This document shows, one piece after another, positions 1-8,376 of a stretch of 30,427 bases of DNA (within the stretch, counting starts at the first letter, position 1; every line of letters starts with the position of its first letter). This stretch comes from Flavobacteriales bacterium UBA5422. GTDB lineage: Bacteria; Bacteroidota; Bacteroidia; Flavobacteriales_D; Crocinitomicaceae. The position numbers and the translations under genes were made by a program. The notes under the pieces are model-generated. The model was not told the DNA's origin. It was given only the letters and a program-made list of their open reading frames with translations, and searched no databases. The stretch covers positions 1-30,427 of the forward strand of contig DHNG01000018.1 in assembly GCA_002409405.1 (NCBI GenBank), given 5' to 3'.

Positions 1-39
1 TGCCAGTTCTTTCTCATCTTCGATAATCAGGATCTTCAT
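1..39 (-). CDS. Response regulator, N-terminal fragment (cut by window edge)
   Basis: Only the first 13 codons lie in the window, reading MKILIIEDEKELA on the minus strand. This is the typical first beta strand and acidic pocket (the ED pair) of a CheY-like receiver domain, as found at the start of OmpR-family response regulators. The output domain and any partner kinase lie outside the window, so the regulated process cannot be told. A good TAnnTTTG promoter element sits just upstream, so this is probably the first gene of its transcript. Confidence 0.7.
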   Translation of the reverse strand, partial: MKILIIEDEKELA

Positions 40-44
40 ACTTA

Positions 45-52
45 CAAATGTA
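45..52 (-). promoter_or_regulatory. -7 promoter element for the response regulator gene
   Basis: The minus strand reads TACATTTG, a perfect match to the Bacteroidota -7 consensus TAnnTTTG. Only 5 nt separate it from the ATG at 39, so the predicted transcript would have almost no leader. No clear -33 TTG is visible at the usual distance. Confidence 0.5.
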
Positions 53-102
53 ACGTGTCAATTTTGAAGAAATTTTGAATTTTAATCACTTTCAGCAACA
101 AA

Positions 103-133
103 AAATGCCGGTTATGAAAAGTAACCGGCATTT
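103..133. terminator. Bidirectional intrinsic terminator
   Basis: A perfect 12-bp stem (103-114 with 122-133, GC-rich core ATGCCGGTTA) closes a 7-nt loop. It is flanked by an A-run on the left and a T-rich run on the right, so it can act on both strands. It lies 65 nt past the nrdA stop codon and would end the nrdBA transcript. Confidence 0.85.
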
Positions 134-197
134 GTATTTTTTAGTTTGTTGTTGTTTAATTTATGTTTTTTCAAAAACGGTCATATCCAACGGGATA

Positions 198-2558
198 TTA
201 CCCTGAACACATTTCACATGCATCCGGATTGTCCAGTGAACATGCAATTGCTGCTTGTTGTTCTTCAACTGTCTGTGTTTTGACTTCCTCCACAACGTTT
301 TTATCAATTGTAAACTTGATTGCATCCGTTGCCGCTTTCGTACGCAGGTAATACATTCCTGTTTTCAATCCTTTTTCCCATCCGTAGAAATGCATGGACG
401 TCAGTTTCCCGAAGTTAGCATTCTCCATGAAGATGTTCAACGACTGTGACTGACAAATGTATGCGCCACGGTCAGCTGCGTGATCAATGATTGCTTTTTG
501 AGAGATTTCCCATGCTGTTTTGTACAGGTCTTTCAATCGCTGCGGAATCTCATTGATGTTTTGGATAGAACCATTTGACGCCATAATTTTCTGACGCATT
601 TCTTTGCTCCACAACCCTTCTTTTACCAAGTCCTTCAGCAAGTGTTTGTTCACAATAATAAACTCACCTGACAGTACGCGACGTGTATAAATATTAGAAG
701 TGTATGGCTCAAAACATTCGTTGTTTCCTAAAATCTGGGCAGTTGAAGCTGTCGGCATCGGTGCCAGCAACAAGGAGTTGCGGATTCCATGTTTTTTCAC
801 TTCTTCTTTCAATACATCCCATTCCCAACGGCTTGTCGGAGTAACATTCCACATGTCGAACTGGAAAATTCCTTTAGAAGCCGGAGAACCTGCAAATGTC
901 TGGTAAGGACCATCCACTTTTGCTAAGTCTTTAGAAGCAGTCATTGCTGCGTAATAGATCGTTTCGAAAACCTCACGGTTCAATGCACGTGCTTCTTCCG
1001 ATTCAAACGGATATCCCAACAAGATGAACGCATCAGCCAATCCCTGTACTCCCAACCCAATCGGACGGTGGCGGAAATTGGAGTTTTTCGCTTCTTCTAC
1101 CGGATAGAAGTTCTCATCAATGATTTTATTCAGGTTCAAAGTCGCCTGGTACGTTACTTCAAACAATTTATCGTGATCAAATGTTCCTTCTTCCGTCACA
1201 AATTTCGGCAATGCCAATGATGCCAGATTACAAACAGCAATTTCATCCGGAGCAGTGTACTCAATAATCTCTGTACACAGGTTAGACGACTTGATTACAC
1301 CCAGATTTTGCTGATTGGACTTCGCATTTGCAGCGTCTTTATACAACATATATGGTGTTCCTGTCTCAATTTGCGACTCCAGAATTTTAAACCATAAGTC
1401 TTGTGCTTTGATTGTTTTTCTTCCTTTTCCTTCTGCTTCGTAGCGTGTGTACAATGCCTCAAATTCTGCGCTGTGTGTTTCAGAAAGTCCCGGACATTCG
1501 TGCGGACACATCAATGTCCAGTTTCCGTTATCCTTTACACGTTGCATGAACAAATCCGGAATCCACAAAGCATAGAACAAATCGCGTGCACGTTGTTCTT
1601 CTTTTCCGTGGTTTTTCTTCAGATCAAGGAAATCGAATACATCTGCATGCCATGGTTCCAGGTACATAGCGAAAGAACCTTTTCTCTTTCCTCCTCCCTG
1701 GTCAACATAACGTGCTGTATCGTTGAATACACGTAACATTGGAACAATTCCGTTAGATGTTCCGTTTGTTCCCTTGATGTAAGAACCTGTTGCACGAATA
1801 TCGTGAATAGCCAAACCGATTCCTCCTGCAGACTGAGAAATTTGTGCACATGATCTCAACGTGTCATAAATTCCTGAAATACTGTCTTCTTTCATTGTCA
1901 ACAAGAAACAAGAAGACATTTGTGGCTTCGGTGTTCCGGAGTTGAACAATGTTGGTGTAGCATGTGTAAACCATCCTTCAGACATCAGGTTGTAGGTTTT
2001 AAGTGCTGCCTGAATATCTGTTTTGTGAATTCCTACAGCAACACGCATCAGCATTTGCTGCGGACGCTCAACAATCTGTCCGTCTAACTTCAACAAGTAA
2101 GAACGGGTCAATGTTTTAAACCCGAAGTAATCGTAACGGAAATCACGGTCATAAATGATACTTGAATCCAGTACTTCTTTGTTTTCCATGATGATTGCAT
2201 ACACATCATCAGCGATCAATGACGCATTTTGTCCTGTTTTCGGATCGATGTACTTGTACAAGTCCTCAATCACTTCAGAAAATAATTTTTTTGTTTCCTT
2301 GTGCAGGTTGGAGACAGCAATCCGTGATGCCAACAATGCATAATCAGGGTGATCGATTGTTCTGGCAGCAGCCACTTCAGCTGCTAAATTATCCAGGTCG
2401 GTTGTCAATACACCATCGTAAATCCCTTCAATTACTTTCATGGCAACAGCCTCCGGAGAAACCAACGGATCAAGGCCGTAGCACATTTTCATAATTCGGG
2501 CTGTAATTTTGTCAAATTTTACAGCTTCTTTTCTTTCATCTCTTTTAATTACATACAT
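198..2558 (-). CDS. nrdA: Ribonucleoside-diphosphate reductase, class Ia alpha subunit
   Basis: Large catalytic subunit that reduces ribonucleoside diphosphates to deoxyribonucleotides. An N-terminal ATP-cone (about residues 1-92) suggests dATP feedback control. Visible catalytic residues match the E. coli set: C217 and C443 as the redox pair, C428 in SSNLCTEI as the thiyl radical site with N426 and E430, Y736-Y737 in GMYYLRT for radical transfer, and the C-terminal C781-x-x-C784 that accepts electrons from thioredoxin or glutaredoxin. The length of 786 aa is normal. It lies 31 nt downstream of nrdB in the same direction, so the two are almost surely one operon in the order nrdB-nrdA. The ATG at 2558 fits the family N-terminus. 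The terminator at 103-133 follows it. Confidence 0.97.
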   Translation of the reverse strand: MYVIKRDERKEAVKFDKITARIMKMCYGLDPLVSPEAVAMKVIEGIYDGVLTTDLDNLAAEVAAARTIDHPDYALLASRIAVSNLHKETKKLFSEVIEDLYKYIDPKTGQNASLIADDVYAIIMENKEVLDSSIIYDRDFRYDYFGFKTLTRSYLLKLDGQIVERPQQMLMRVAVGIHKTDIQAALKTYNLMSEGWFTHATPTLFNSGTPKPQMSSCFLLTMKEDSISGIYDTLRSCAQISQSAGGIGLAIHDIRATGSYIKGTNGTSNGIVPMLRVFNDTARYVDQGGGKRKGSFAMYLEPWHADVFDFLDLKKNHGKEEQRARDLFYALWIPDLFMQRVKDNGNWTLMCPHECPGLSETHSAEFEALYTRYEAEGKGRKTIKAQDLWFKILESQIETGTPYMLYKDAANAKSNQQNLGVIKSSNLCTEIIEYTAPDEIAVCNLASLALPKFVTEEGTFDHDKLFEVTYQATLNLNKIIDENFYPVEEAKNSNFRHRPIGLGVQGLADAFILLGYPFESEEARALNREVFETIYYAAMTASKDLAKVDGPYQTFAGSPASKGIFQFDMWNVTPTSRWEWDVLKEEVKKHGIRNSLLLAPMPTASTAQILGNNECFEPYTSNIYTRRVLSGEFIIVNKHLLKDLVKEGLWSKEMRQKIMASNGSIQNINEIPQRLKDLYKTAWEISQKAIIDHAADRGAYICQSQSLNIFMENANFGKLTSMHFYGWEKGLKTGMYYLRTKAATDAIKFTIDKNVVEEVKTQTVEEQQAAIACSLDNPDACEMCSG

Positions 2559-2589
2559 AGCAACCTAGTGTTTAATAGCTTTAGTGGTT

Positions 2590-3564
2590 TTAAAAATCTT
2601 CATCTAATGAGAACGTTTGGTTCTCTTTTCCTGCAAGTACACCCGCTTTTTGGTATTCTCCAACCCGTTTTTCAAAGAAATTGGTTTTTCCCTGAATGGA
2701 AATCATTTCCATGAAATCGAATGGATTGGTTGCGTTGAATACTTTTTCGTTACCTAATTCAACCAATAAACGGTCCGCTACGAACTCAATGTATTGCTGC
2801 ATCAGGTCACTGTTCATCCCGATCAGTTTTACCGGTAATGCATCTGTGACAAACTCTTTCTCAATGGCAACAGCATCTACAATGATTTCCTTGATACGTT
2901 CTTTCGGCAATTTGTTGACCATGTGGTTGTTGTACAACAAACAAGCAAAATCACAATGCAATCCTTCATCTCTTGAAATCAACTCATTAGAGAATGTTAA
3001 TCCCGGCATTAATCCGCGTTTTTTCAACCAGAAAATGGAGCAGAAAGATCCGGAGAAGAAGATTCCTTCTACTGCTGCAAAGGCAATGAGCCGCTCTGCA
3101 AACGACCCTTTGTCGATCCAGCGCAATGCCCAGTCCGCTTTTTTCTTTACACAGTCCAATGTATCAATGGCATTGAACAAGTGATTTTTTTCATTGGTAT
3201 CTTTGATATACGTATCAATCAGTAACGAATATGTTTCAGAGTGAATGTTCTCAATGGTCACCTGGAACCCGTAGAAAAACTTTGCTTCGGTGTATTGGAC
3301 TTCAGACAAGAAGTTTTCTGCCAGATTCTCGTTCACAATACCATCAGATGCTGCAAAAAATGCAAGAACGTGTTTGATAAAGTGACGTTCATCGTCATTT
3401 AATTTGTTTTCCCAATCAATTAAGTCGGGAGCTAAATCAATTTCTTCTGCCGTCCAAAAACTAGCTTCAGCTTTTTTGTAGAAAGACCAAATGTCATCGT
3501 GTTGTATCGGAAACAATACGAAACGACTTTTGTTCTCTTCCAAAATTGGTTCTAACTGTGCCAT
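2590..3564 (-). CDS. nrdB: Ribonucleoside-diphosphate reductase, class Ia beta subunit
   Basis: Small subunit that carries the di-iron centre and the stable tyrosyl radical. All expected residues are present: iron ligands D74, E105, H108, E166, E200 and H203, and the radical tyrosine Y112 in the stretch ENIHSETY. The radical Tyr and the retained ligands argue for the Fe-Fe/Tyr class Ia type and against a Tyr-less (Phe) class Ic protein. The sequence around FAASDGIVNENL and SRDEGLH resembles the eukaryote-like R2 branch more than E. coli NrdB. At 324 aa it is of normal length. It precedes nrdA in the operon and faces a 446-nt regulatory region shared with comF. Confidence 0.96.
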   Translation of the reverse strand: MAQLEPILEENKSRFVLFPIQHDDIWSFYKKAEASFWTAEEIDLAPDLIDWENKLNDDERHFIKHVLAFFAASDGIVNENLAENFLSEVQYTEAKFFYGFQVTIENIHSETYSLLIDTYIKDTNEKNHLFNAIDTLDCVKKKADWALRWIDKGSFAERLIAFAAVEGIFFSGSFCSIFWLKKRGLMPGLTFSNELISRDEGLHCDFACLLYNNHMVNKLPKERIKEIIVDAVAIEKEFVTDALPVKLIGMNSDLMQQYIEFVADRLLVELGNEKVFNATNPFDFMEMISIQGKTNFFEKRVGEYQKAGVLAGKENQTFSLDEDF

Positions 3565-3610
3565 CTTTATTTATTTAAAATCAATATTAAATCCATTCAC
3601 TGCAGATGGT

Positions 3611-3619
3611 TTATCCACA
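3611..3619 (+). promoter_or_regulatory. Perfect DnaA box upstream of nrdBA
   Basis: TTATCCACA is an exact match to the high-affinity DnaA box. It is 47 nt upstream of the nrdB start codon. In E. coli the nrdAB promoter carries DnaA boxes, so a regulatory role is reasonable by analogy. A 9-mer can occur by chance, and binding is not shown. Confidence 0.5.
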
Positions 3620-3714
3620 TGTGTATTTGTTTGTTAATCAAAACTTTTGTTTCCCTTTACAGACTCAGTTCAGTTCCCATTTAAACCGGAGTCGGTTTCA
3701 TCTGTAGGGGCATA

Positions 3715-3745
3715 CAAAAGTTGTCAAAATTCTTTCTATTCGCAA
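3715..3745 (-). promoter_or_regulatory. Candidate nrdBA promoter
   Basis: On the minus strand a TTG (-33, 3743-3745) is followed after 20 nt by AACTTTTG (3715-3722), which has one mismatch to TAnnTTTG. The predicted start near 3711 would give a leader of about 147 nt that contains the DnaA box. Confidence 0.35.
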
Positions 3746-3963
3746 TTAAAGAAATTCACATTTTTGAGAGGTTATTAACATCTCGTCGCCGAATCCCTTT
3801 GTTGACAATACTTAAAGAGGTTGTTAACACATCTTTAAAGATATTCACAGTTCAAATGACCTGTTTTGTCGATAAATTTTTTCAATTCATCCAAACAGCC
3901 ACAGATTCAGGTACTACCCTTTCCGATGTCATTTAACCCTAAAGTTAGGGCACTTATTTTTTG

Positions 3964-3991
3964 TTGTCAATCGAAAAAAAATGTTATTTTG
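3964..3991 (+). promoter_or_regulatory. Candidate comF promoter
   Basis: TTG at 3964-3966, a 17-nt spacer, then TTATTTTG (3984-3991), with one mismatch to TAnnTTTG. It is about 20 nt upstream of the comF start. The same variant TTATTTTG recurs at 21873-21880 before the PorE-like gene. Confidence 0.35.
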
Positions 3992-4013
3992 AACAATCAA
4001 TTGTTGGTAGGTG

Positions 4014-4763
4014 ATGAATGTTCAGCGATTTCAGGAGAAAGGGATACAATCGGGATTTAAACGGTCGGTTGCGTTCTCTTTTTGGGATGGTTTTGTACAC
4101 TTACTCTTTCCTTCATCCTGCCTTGTCTGCCAGGGGGAATTACTGAGAGCAGAGCAGATTTGCTGTTCTGTTTGTTTCTCAGAGCTGATGTTCACACGAT
4201 TTGAGAATGAACAGGAACCGACCCCACTTGATCAGTTATTCTGGGGACGAGTGGATGTTGTGGCTACGTATGCACTGTTGTATTATGAAAAAACAAATAA
4301 TGTAAAGCCGTTGTTGCAAGCACTGAAATACAACAACCGTCCGGATGTCGGAATATTTTTTGGAAAGTTACTTGGCAATAAACTGTTGGAACAGGCAAAT
4401 TTTTCATCCGTTGAAGTATTGATTCCGGTTCCGATTCATCGAAAAAAGCGCTATGATCGCGGGTACAATCAAAGTGAACAGTTGGTGAAGGGAATGTGTA
4501 TGATCTGGAAGCTTCAGATAGACAAAAAGCTTGTTTCAAAACGTATGCATACACAGAGTCAAACAAAATTTGGCAGATTCAGACGGTGGGATAATGTAGA
4601 GAACCAGTTTTATGTAGACAAGGGGATTGGTCGTTACAAACACATTGCATTGGTGGATGATGTGATTACAACGGGAGCTACATTAGAAGCAATTATGAAA
4701 GAGATTCGGCTCATTTCCCCTGAAATTCAAATAAGTGTTATTAGTTTAGCACTCGCAAAATAG
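4014..4763 (+). CDS. comF: ComF family phosphoribosyltransferase-like protein
   Basis: The protein has a four-cysteine zinc ribbon near its N-terminus (two CxxC-type pairs, about residues 37-55 counted from the GTG at 4011) and a type I phosphoribosyltransferase fold. The PRPP-binding loop VDDVITTGAT lies at 215-224, and the ComF-typical stretch with RGYNQSEQL at about 150-158. In naturally transformable bacteria ComF is a cytosolic protein needed for DNA uptake. In other lineages its role is unclear, and no other competence gene is seen here. A GTG at 4011 lies directly before the ATG at 4014; I prefer the ATG. Only 3 nt separate it from the next gene, so the two are likely cotranscribed. 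Confidence 0.85.
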   Translation: MNVQRFQEKGIQSGFKRSVAFSFWDGFVHLLFPSSCLVCQGELLRAEQICCSVCFSELMFTRFENEQEPTPLDQLFWGRVDVVATYALLYYEKTNNVKPLLQALKYNNRPDVGIFFGKLLGNKLLEQANFSSVEVLIPVPIHRKKRYDRGYNQSEQLVKGMCMIWKLQIDKKLVSKRMHTQSQTKFGRFRRWDNVENQFYVDKGIGRYKHIALVDDVITTGATLEAIMKEIRLISPEIQISVISLALAK

Positions 4764-4766
4764 GAT

Positions 4767-5798
4767 ATGCAAAAGATAATAATTGTTGGTGGTGGTTTGG
4801 CAGGGAGTTGCCTGGGAGTTCAATTGGTAGCATCCGGTTGTGATGTAACAGTAATTGATAGTGGAGTTAATCATAGTTCAAGGGTAGCTGCAGGAATGAT
4901 CAATCCATTGGTTTTTAGACGTATGACTAAGAGTTGGAGAGTGGATGAGTTTATTCCATATGCGGAAGCGTTTTACCAGTTGATTGAACAAACATCCGGG
5001 ATTTCTTTTTTTCACGAAACAACTATCCGACGCTTTTTTTCATCTGAACAGGAACGTAATTTCTGGCTTGAACGTCAGCAAACGGATGATTTCTCTGCTT
5101 ATATGCATGTAATCAATGAAGAAGATGAGACCGTTTTTCCATATGCCAATCAGTTTGGATCGGGAAGGGTGAAAAATTGTTTTTACCTTGATACAACTAC
5201 ATTACTGGATGTACTTCATTCCCTCCCGGAGATCCATCTGCGTCGGGAGTCTTTTGATTATACTGAATTGAATCCGGCAGCAGGAACGTATCAGGGAGAA
5301 CATTTCGACAGCATCATTTTTTGTGAAGGGTATCAATCGAAACACAATCCATGGTTTGGAACGCTTCCTGTTGATTCAACAAAAGGAGAAATTCTTACGG
5401 TTGAAACAGAAGGCTTGTCCCGTGAAGAATCTCTCAATCGTAAATGCTTTACGTTACACACTGGAAACGGACGGTATAAAGTAGGAGCAACGTATGTCTG
5501 GCATACAGATGATACAACACTCACGGAGGAAGGGAAAAATTTATTACTGGACAACCTGCGTTACCTGACGGATCTTCCTGTTACGGTGGTTGCACAACAT
5601 GCTGGTGTGCGTCCGACGACACCGGACAGACGCCCGCTGATGGGAAAACATGTTATTTATGATAAGCTGTTTTTCTTTAACGGATTAGGGACCAAAGGAT
5701 ACATGATGGCTCCGTTGCTGTCGAAAGAAATGGCAGATTTTGTTACCAAAGAAACACCATTACATACAGAATGTAATTTGAACCGGATTCGCAGCTGA
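4767..5798 (+). CDS. FAD-dependent oxidoreductase of the DAO family
   Basis: The N-terminus has a Rossmann dinucleotide fold with GGGLAG at residues 8-13 and an acidic D31 at the end of the second strand, as expected for FAD binding. The segment AAGMINPLV (about 41-49) and the C-terminal GLGTKGYMMAPLLS resemble the D-amino-acid oxidase/glycine oxidase fold and the FAD domain of MnmC. It lacks the MnmC methyltransferase domain. The amine substrate cannot be told from the sequence. No signal peptide is seen, so it is likely cytosolic. It follows comF by 3 nt and converges on the large surface-protein gene with only 6 nt between the stop codons. Confidence 0.8.
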   Translation: MQKIIIVGGGLAGSCLGVQLVASGCDVTVIDSGVNHSSRVAAGMINPLVFRRMTKSWRVDEFIPYAEAFYQLIEQTSGISFFHETTIRRFFSSEQERNFWLERQQTDDFSAYMHVINEEDETVFPYANQFGSGRVKNCFYLDTTTLLDVLHSLPEIHLRRESFDYTELNPAAGTYQGEHFDSIIFCEGYQSKHNPWFGTLPVDSTKGEILTVETEGLSREESLNRKCFTLHTGNGRYKVGATYVWHTDDTTLTEEGKNLLLDNLRYLTDLPVTVVAQHAGVRPTTPDRRPLMGKHVIYDKLFFFNGLGTKGYMMAPLLSKEMADFVTKETPLHTECNLNRIRS

Positions 5799-5804
5799 TT
5801 TTCT

Positions 5805-8210
5805 CTATTTCAGAACGTTGACGTGCCCGACTAGTTTCCCTTCAACCCCACTCCGGGCAGTGTATGAGATTTTATAGGTATAGGTACCGTCCGGAACAAG
5901 TATATTCTTGTAAGTACCGTCCCATTCAAAATCCACATCATCTGAACTATAGATGCGTTGCCCCCATCGGTTATAAATGCTTACTGACAACTGATTGATA
6001 TTTACTGTAGAAACCTTAAACGTCTTATTGAACCGATCGATGTCCGGTGTAAAGGTATTCGGGACATAGATATAGTACTCTTCGATAATTGTTATCGGTT
6101 TTTGGATGGTGTCTTTACATCCTTTGTCATCCGTTGCAATGAGCGTCACAATATAGACTCCCGGATCCGCATAGGTGTTATTGGGATGGACAGCTGTAGA
6201 GGTATTTCCGTTTCCGAAATCCCATTCGTAGGTATCTGCATTGATACTTAAATTCTGAAAGGTCAGTTCCAGGTTGTTAAACGGAACACTGCTGATCATT
6301 GCAAAGTTGGCTGTAGGTTTTATAACCGTAACACGCACCTGTTCTGCTACACTGAATGTCTGACATTCATCTGAAACAACCAACATGTAATCTGTCGTAA
6401 CCGATGGGTTGACCCACACATCCGGAGTAGTTTCATTGCTATGTGGCCAGTGATAGTAATATTGACCATACCCACCCGTAACTACAGAAGTAAGGAAGAC
6501 AGAATCACCCGGGCAGATTTCAACATCAGGGCTTAACTGTACAACCAATGGGGGACTTGTAATCGTATACGTTATATCGTGTGTTTCCGTGATACCACAA
6601 GCGTCTGTTACTTCAACAGTATAAACGGTTGTTCGTGAAGGAGTCACTGTCTGACTTGCTTGTGTCCCCAGTGTTTCCCCGTGATTGGATGTCCATTGAT
6701 AGGTATACCCACCGAATCCGCCACTTGCAACAACATCAAGTGTTGCAGGAACATACGGGCATATTTCTGTAATATCCGGTGTTCCGGTGATCGTAATTGG
6801 AGTAAATACAGGTACGGTAACGGTGATGGATTGGGTAACCGGCTGTTGAATACACTCGTCGATCACTGTCAATGTGTATGTTGTTGTGGCCAATGGTGTA
6901 ACGGTGATGTTTGGTGTTGTATCTCCGGTACTCCATTGATATTCATACGGCTGACCACCGCCTGAAACAGTAGAGGTGATTGAAACGTCTTCTCCCGGAC
7001 AAGCGACTTCTGTCGCTGACACAGCAAGTTGTACCGGTTCTATATCACGAATGAATAACTCCAGGTCCTGTGTTCGTTGTTCCCCGCAATTGTCCAGGTA
7101 ATTAAATGTAAATTCAACATTTTCCGTTCCTTCATTCAACCCATCCAGAATGGAAACCAGGTCAAATTCTGTAAATAAAGCCCCTGCAGGAATGGTCACC
7201 GATGAAGGAATCGTTTGGTAATCTACACCGTTTGTTGCAGAACCACTCATAGCAACATTAACGGTTAAAGGAGAATTGATATTGCAATTGGTTCGTTCCA
7301 GACGGATTTTTGCTTCCGAGCAAGGCTCTGCCAATACGTTGTTTTCAGGAAATAACTGATTCGATAACGTGTAGCTTACTTTTAACGGGTCATTTGATTT
7401 GAAACTTTTCGCTTCCAGGAAAATTCCGGAATCCCATACAGGGTCACCCACATCGGCAATGGCCAATGTTAACCGGTAGGTTGCATTACACTGTATTTTT
7501 GCCTTAGCTGTTAATACACGCGTAAAACCATCGTATTGAATATAAATAGGACTCTGATTGAACGGTGTTTGATTTCCGTTTCCGTTGGGAACATAATATT
7601 GTGGGTTGCTTGGACCTGTAACAGGAACTCCTTGTGCAGGAGCTGTATTTCCGTTATTTACACTGTTGATTGCTACAACGGCTCCGTTGGGTAAGCGAGC
7701 AATGTTTTGCTGACCCCCAAACCCTGGCCCGGAGATAAAAAATCCGAACACATCATTGAACTGAGAACCTACATATTCAGGATATTCTTCTGAACCAAAG
7801 ACATATCTGAATTCGATTGAGTCGGAACAAGTTTGAAAGTCGAAAGCAAGTACAGACGCATTAAAGGTCTGGTTGCCAACAATTCCTGATAATAACTGGT
7901 ATCCGGGAGTTCCGTTGTCAACGCCTGAACTGGCAGAATTATTCGGACCTATCGGCCCGTTTTGATTGCCGAGAATCGTACCTGTTGTCATGACGATACC
8001 ACTTTGAATCCCAAGATTTGTTCCGGTTGCATCAAACCGGCCTAAAGCGGTTGTTGCCCCCTGAAACGTAATGTTGGTGACAGTAATGCCCGGATCACCC
8101 AACAACACGTTCTGTACCAACGATACAGGATCCTGCACCTGAGTCGTCAGCTGAGACATACCATTGAGAACGGTACAACAAAAGAATACTATACTTGTAA
8201 AATACCTCAT
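5805..8210 (-). CDS. T9SS-exported multidomain surface protein (choice-of-anchor L, Ig-like/PKD, type B CTD)
   Basis: An 801-aa secreted protein. Residues 1-20 form a signal peptide ending at MSQ. Residues about 21-270 fit a choice-of-anchor L domain (SIEFRYVFGSEEYPEY and FNDVFGFFISGPG are typical). About 275-390 look like a Calx-beta-type domain. Three SprB-like Ig-type repeats follow (about 395-467, 470-552, 555-630), each with a CPG/CPY start, a YxYxW core and a TTxYTL-like end. A PKD domain (about 633-710, YEWDFGNGN) and a gliding-motility-associated C-terminal domain (about 715-801, VPNTFTPD, YNRWGQRIY, DGTYTYKI) complete it. The last domain marks T9SS cargo that is attached to the outer surface. 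An adhesin role is likely but the ligand is unknown. Confidence 0.92.
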   Translation of the reverse strand: MRYFTSIVFFCCTVLNGMSQLTTQVQDPVSLVQNVLLGDPGITVTNITFQGATTALGRFDATGTNLGIQSGIVMTTGTILGNQNGPIGPNNSASSGVDNGTPGYQLLSGIVGNQTFNASVLAFDFQTCSDSIEFRYVFGSEEYPEYVGSQFNDVFGFFISGPGFGGQQNIARLPNGAVVAINSVNNGNTAPAQGVPVTGPSNPQYYVPNGNGNQTPFNQSPIYIQYDGFTRVLTAKAKIQCNATYRLTLAIADVGDPVWDSGIFLEAKSFKSNDPLKVSYTLSNQLFPENNVLAEPCSEAKIRLERTNCNINSPLTVNVAMSGSATNGVDYQTIPSSVTIPAGALFTEFDLVSILDGLNEGTENVEFTFNYLDNCGEQRTQDLELFIRDIEPVQLAVSATEVACPGEDVSITSTVSGGGQPYEYQWSTGDTTPNITVTPLATTTYTLTVIDECIQQPVTQSITVTVPVFTPITITGTPDITEICPYVPATLDVVASGGFGGYTYQWTSNHGETLGTQASQTVTPSRTTVYTVEVTDACGITETHDITYTITSPPLVVQLSPDVEICPGDSVFLTSVVTGGYGQYYYHWPHSNETTPDVWVNPSVTTDYMLVVSDECQTFSVAEQVRVTVIKPTANFAMISSVPFNNLELTFQNLSINADTYEWDFGNGNTSTAVHPNNTYADPGVYIVTLIATDDKGCKDTIQKPITIIEEYYIYVPNTFTPDIDRFNKTFKVSTVNINQLSVSIYNRWGQRIYSSDDVDFEWDGTYKNILVPDGTYTYKISYTARSGVEGKLVGHVNVLK

Positions 8211-8225
8211 TCAATCTATTAGACG

Positions 8226-8233
8226 CAAAAATA
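8226..8233 (-). promoter_or_regulatory. -7 promoter element for the surface protein gene
   Basis: The minus strand reads TATTTTTG, a perfect TAnnTTTG element, 15 nt before the ATG at 8210. A TTTG lies upstream at 8259-8262 but its 25-nt spacing is longer than usual. The predicted leader is about 11 nt. Confidence 0.5.
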
Positions 8234-8339
8234 ATGAAAACGTTTCTTGCATTTTCTTCAAATGCTGTGCCGAATTATTAAAATGTGTTAATTATTAATT
8301 CATTGGTTTTTATAAAATTACGATTTTATTGAAAATTTA

Positions 8340-8371
8340 TTGGCGGTTGTCCGAAAAAATAATCACTTTTG
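8340..8371 (+). promoter_or_regulatory. Candidate promoter for the M23 peptidase gene
   Basis: TTG (8340-8342), a 21-nt spacer, and CACTTTTG (8364-8371, one mismatch to TAnnTTTG). Only 5 nt separate it from the ATG at 8377, predicting a near-leaderless transcript. Confidence 0.4.
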
Positions 8372-8376
8372 AATAA

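Larger units (their letters stand above)
3565..4010. other. Divergent intergenic region between nrdB and comF
   Basis: This 446-nt gap has no convincing gene. It is AT-rich and holds one perfect DnaA box (3611-3619) and two one-mismatch sites to TTATnCACA, at 3772-3780 (TTATTAACA) and 3841-3849 (ATATTCACA). It also holds a candidate minus-strand promoter for nrdBA and a candidate plus-strand promoter for comF. The nrdB-proximal part would be a leader of roughly 150 nt if the promoter call is right. Confidence 0.6.

Noticed and set aside
3565..4010. Replication origin in the nrdB/comF gap
   Set aside because: Only one perfect DnaA box, and no dnaA, dnaN, gidA or similar marker genes in the window; a regulatory role is the simpler reading.
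4767..5798. MnmC identity for the FAD oxidoreductase
   Set aside because: Only the FAD domain is similar; there is no methyltransferase domain or other evidence for tRNA modification.
6660..6965. A 101-codon plus-strand frame inside the surface protein gene
   Set aside because: It is antisense to the Ig-like repeats; its cysteine-rich composition reflects the repeat codons of the real gene.
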